The notes under the pieces were generated by a model that ran no database searches, was not told where the DNA came from, and saw only the letters and a list, made by a program, of their open reading frames with translations. Source: Ferranicluibacter rubi (GTDB taxonomy: Bacteria > Pseudomonadota > Alphaproteobacteria > Rhizobiales > Rhizobiaceae). From it: a stretch of 64,000 nucleotides of DNA. The translations under genes were made by a program, and so were the position numbers. Location: assembly GCF_011603255.1 (NCBI RefSeq), contig NZ_JAANCM010000003.1, positions 434,001 through 498,000 of the forward strand, given 5' to 3'. The first letter of the stretch is position 1. Each line of letters starts with the position of its first letter. Below are positions 62,563-64,000 of the stretch, piece by piece.

Positions 62563-62563
<1 letters not shown>
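61715..62563 (+). CDS. ugpE: Glycerol-3-phosphate ABC permease UgpE
   Basis: A 282-aa permease with six helices. [35 protein letters not shown] is the UgpE start, and the EAA loop reads [22 protein letters not shown]. It begins 9 bp after ugpA; the ugpC start overlaps its stop codon by one base. Confidence 0.93.
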
Positions 62564-63612
<1,049 letters not shown>

Positions 63613-63620
63613 GCCGCCGT

Positions 63621-64000
63621 TTAGCCGATACGGGAGAATGCGGCCAAGACGGTTCGCTCCGACTGGGTGAGGTACACTTCCAGCATGTCTGCTGCCGCCT
63701 GCGTCCGGCCGGCTTCCAAGTGCTCCAGAATGGCCGCATTCAGATCGATATAGGGGGCGTGGAGAAGCTCGGGATCGTCGAGCAGGCCAAAGCTCAGCCG
63801 AAGTTCGGCGGCGATTTGGGCGTAGAACGCGTTCAGCCGCTGGCTGTCCGCCAAATCGACGATGGCGGCGTGGAACACCATGTTCTGGCTGCCCACCATG
63901 CCCCATGCCTTCTCACCGCGTGCGATCCGCGCGGCCTCCACAGCGGCCCGCATTCGGGCGACGGCGGGGTGGTGCGGATAGGCCTTGGCCAGCGCCTGAC
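63621..64000 (-). CDS. GntR/FadR-type regulator, C-terminal part (cut by the window)
   Basis: The frame runs off the right edge of the window, so only the last ~125 residues are present. ALAKAYPHHPAVARM, GSQNMVFHAAIVDLADSQRL and LEAGRTQAAADMLEVYLTQSERTV match the all-helical FCD ligand-binding domain of FadR-subfamily GntR regulators; the helix-turn-helix lies outside the window. It is convergent with ugpC, 8 bp away. Confidence 0.75.
   Translation of the reverse strand, partial: QALAKAYPHHPAVARMRAAVEAARIARGEKAWGMVGSQNMVFHAAIVDLADSQRLNAFYAQIAAELRLSFGLLDDPELLHAPYIDLNAAILEHLEAGRTQAAADMLEVYLTQSERTVLAAFSRIG

Overview
The window looks like a chromosomal segment of a high-GC alphaproteobacterium of the order Hyphomicrobiales, most likely Rhizobiaceae (Rhizobium, Agrobacterium or Shinella-like). 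The support is the gene content (a bcsN-bcsA-bcsB cellulose operon, ugpBAEC, bluB, many small membrane proteins, CHASE3 and dCache chemoreceptors) and regulatory motifs typical of the group (CtrA-type TTAA-N7-TTAA boxes and RirA-type TGA-N9-TCA boxes). No rRNA, tRNA, CRISPR array, insertion sequence or prophage was seen. Genes are densely packed, and strong perfect hairpins lie at many gene ends.

Layout. 1-4.9 kb: a TonB-dependent siderophore receptor, a convergent AraC regulator, an alpha/beta hydrolase behind a promoter with an operator-like palindrome, and a small membrane protein. 5-10.9 kb: a trehalose-synthase-like GH13 enzyme, a PAS-GGDEF diguanylate cyclase coupled to a small charged protein, and a 462-aa protein that may be a FabMG-type enoyl reductase. 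10.9-19.6 kb: a surface-glycan cluster with a membrane acyltransferase, several glycosyltransferases (GT8-like, GT92-like, ELM1-like) and three proteins with GT29 (sialyltransferase)-like motifs. 19.7-23.7 kb: a metal/siderophore/cobalamin ABC importer followed by bluB, preceded by a RirA-type box. 23.7-33.2 kb: a dCache chemoreceptor with a 14-bp perfect inverted repeat in its leader, a decayed short-chain dehydrogenase fragment, a YdeP-like molybdoenzyme, an FAD oxidoreductase, a stand-alone lysyl-phosphatidylglycerol-synthase-type domain and a bestrophin. 33.4-38.4 kb: a secreted DUF4360-like protein next to an autotransporter carrying a similar module, then a CHASE3 chemoreceptor overlapping cheW. 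38.6-46.8 kb: a LivGFHM-type importer without a binding protein, an aldo/keto reductase-RidA fusion, an Fsr-like exporter with a divergent AraC regulator, and an ornithine-cyclodeaminase-family enzyme. 46.8-58.5 kb: a beta-solenoid/RTX secreted protein, two tiny membrane proteins, the cellulose operon (bcsN, bcsA, bcsB, TPR gene) and an L,D-transpeptidase. 58.7-64 kb: a single-domain response regulator, ugpBAEC and the end of a GntR/FadR-type regulator.

How it fits together. Much of the window concerns the cell surface and its control: cellulose synthesis activated through a PilZ domain, a diguanylate cyclase able to make the ligand, an adhesin-like RTX protein, glycan glycosyltransferases and an outer-membrane autotransporter. 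Four intergenic regions (upstream of the dCache chemoreceptor, the DUF4360 genes, bcsN, and the response regulator/ugpB pair) hold TTAA-N7-TTAA motifs, which suggests a shared CtrA-type cell-cycle input. Two iron-type import loci share RirA-type boxes. The less familiar items are the DUF4360-autotransporter pair, the GT29-like trio and the AKR-RidA fusion that lacks the usual RidA arginine.
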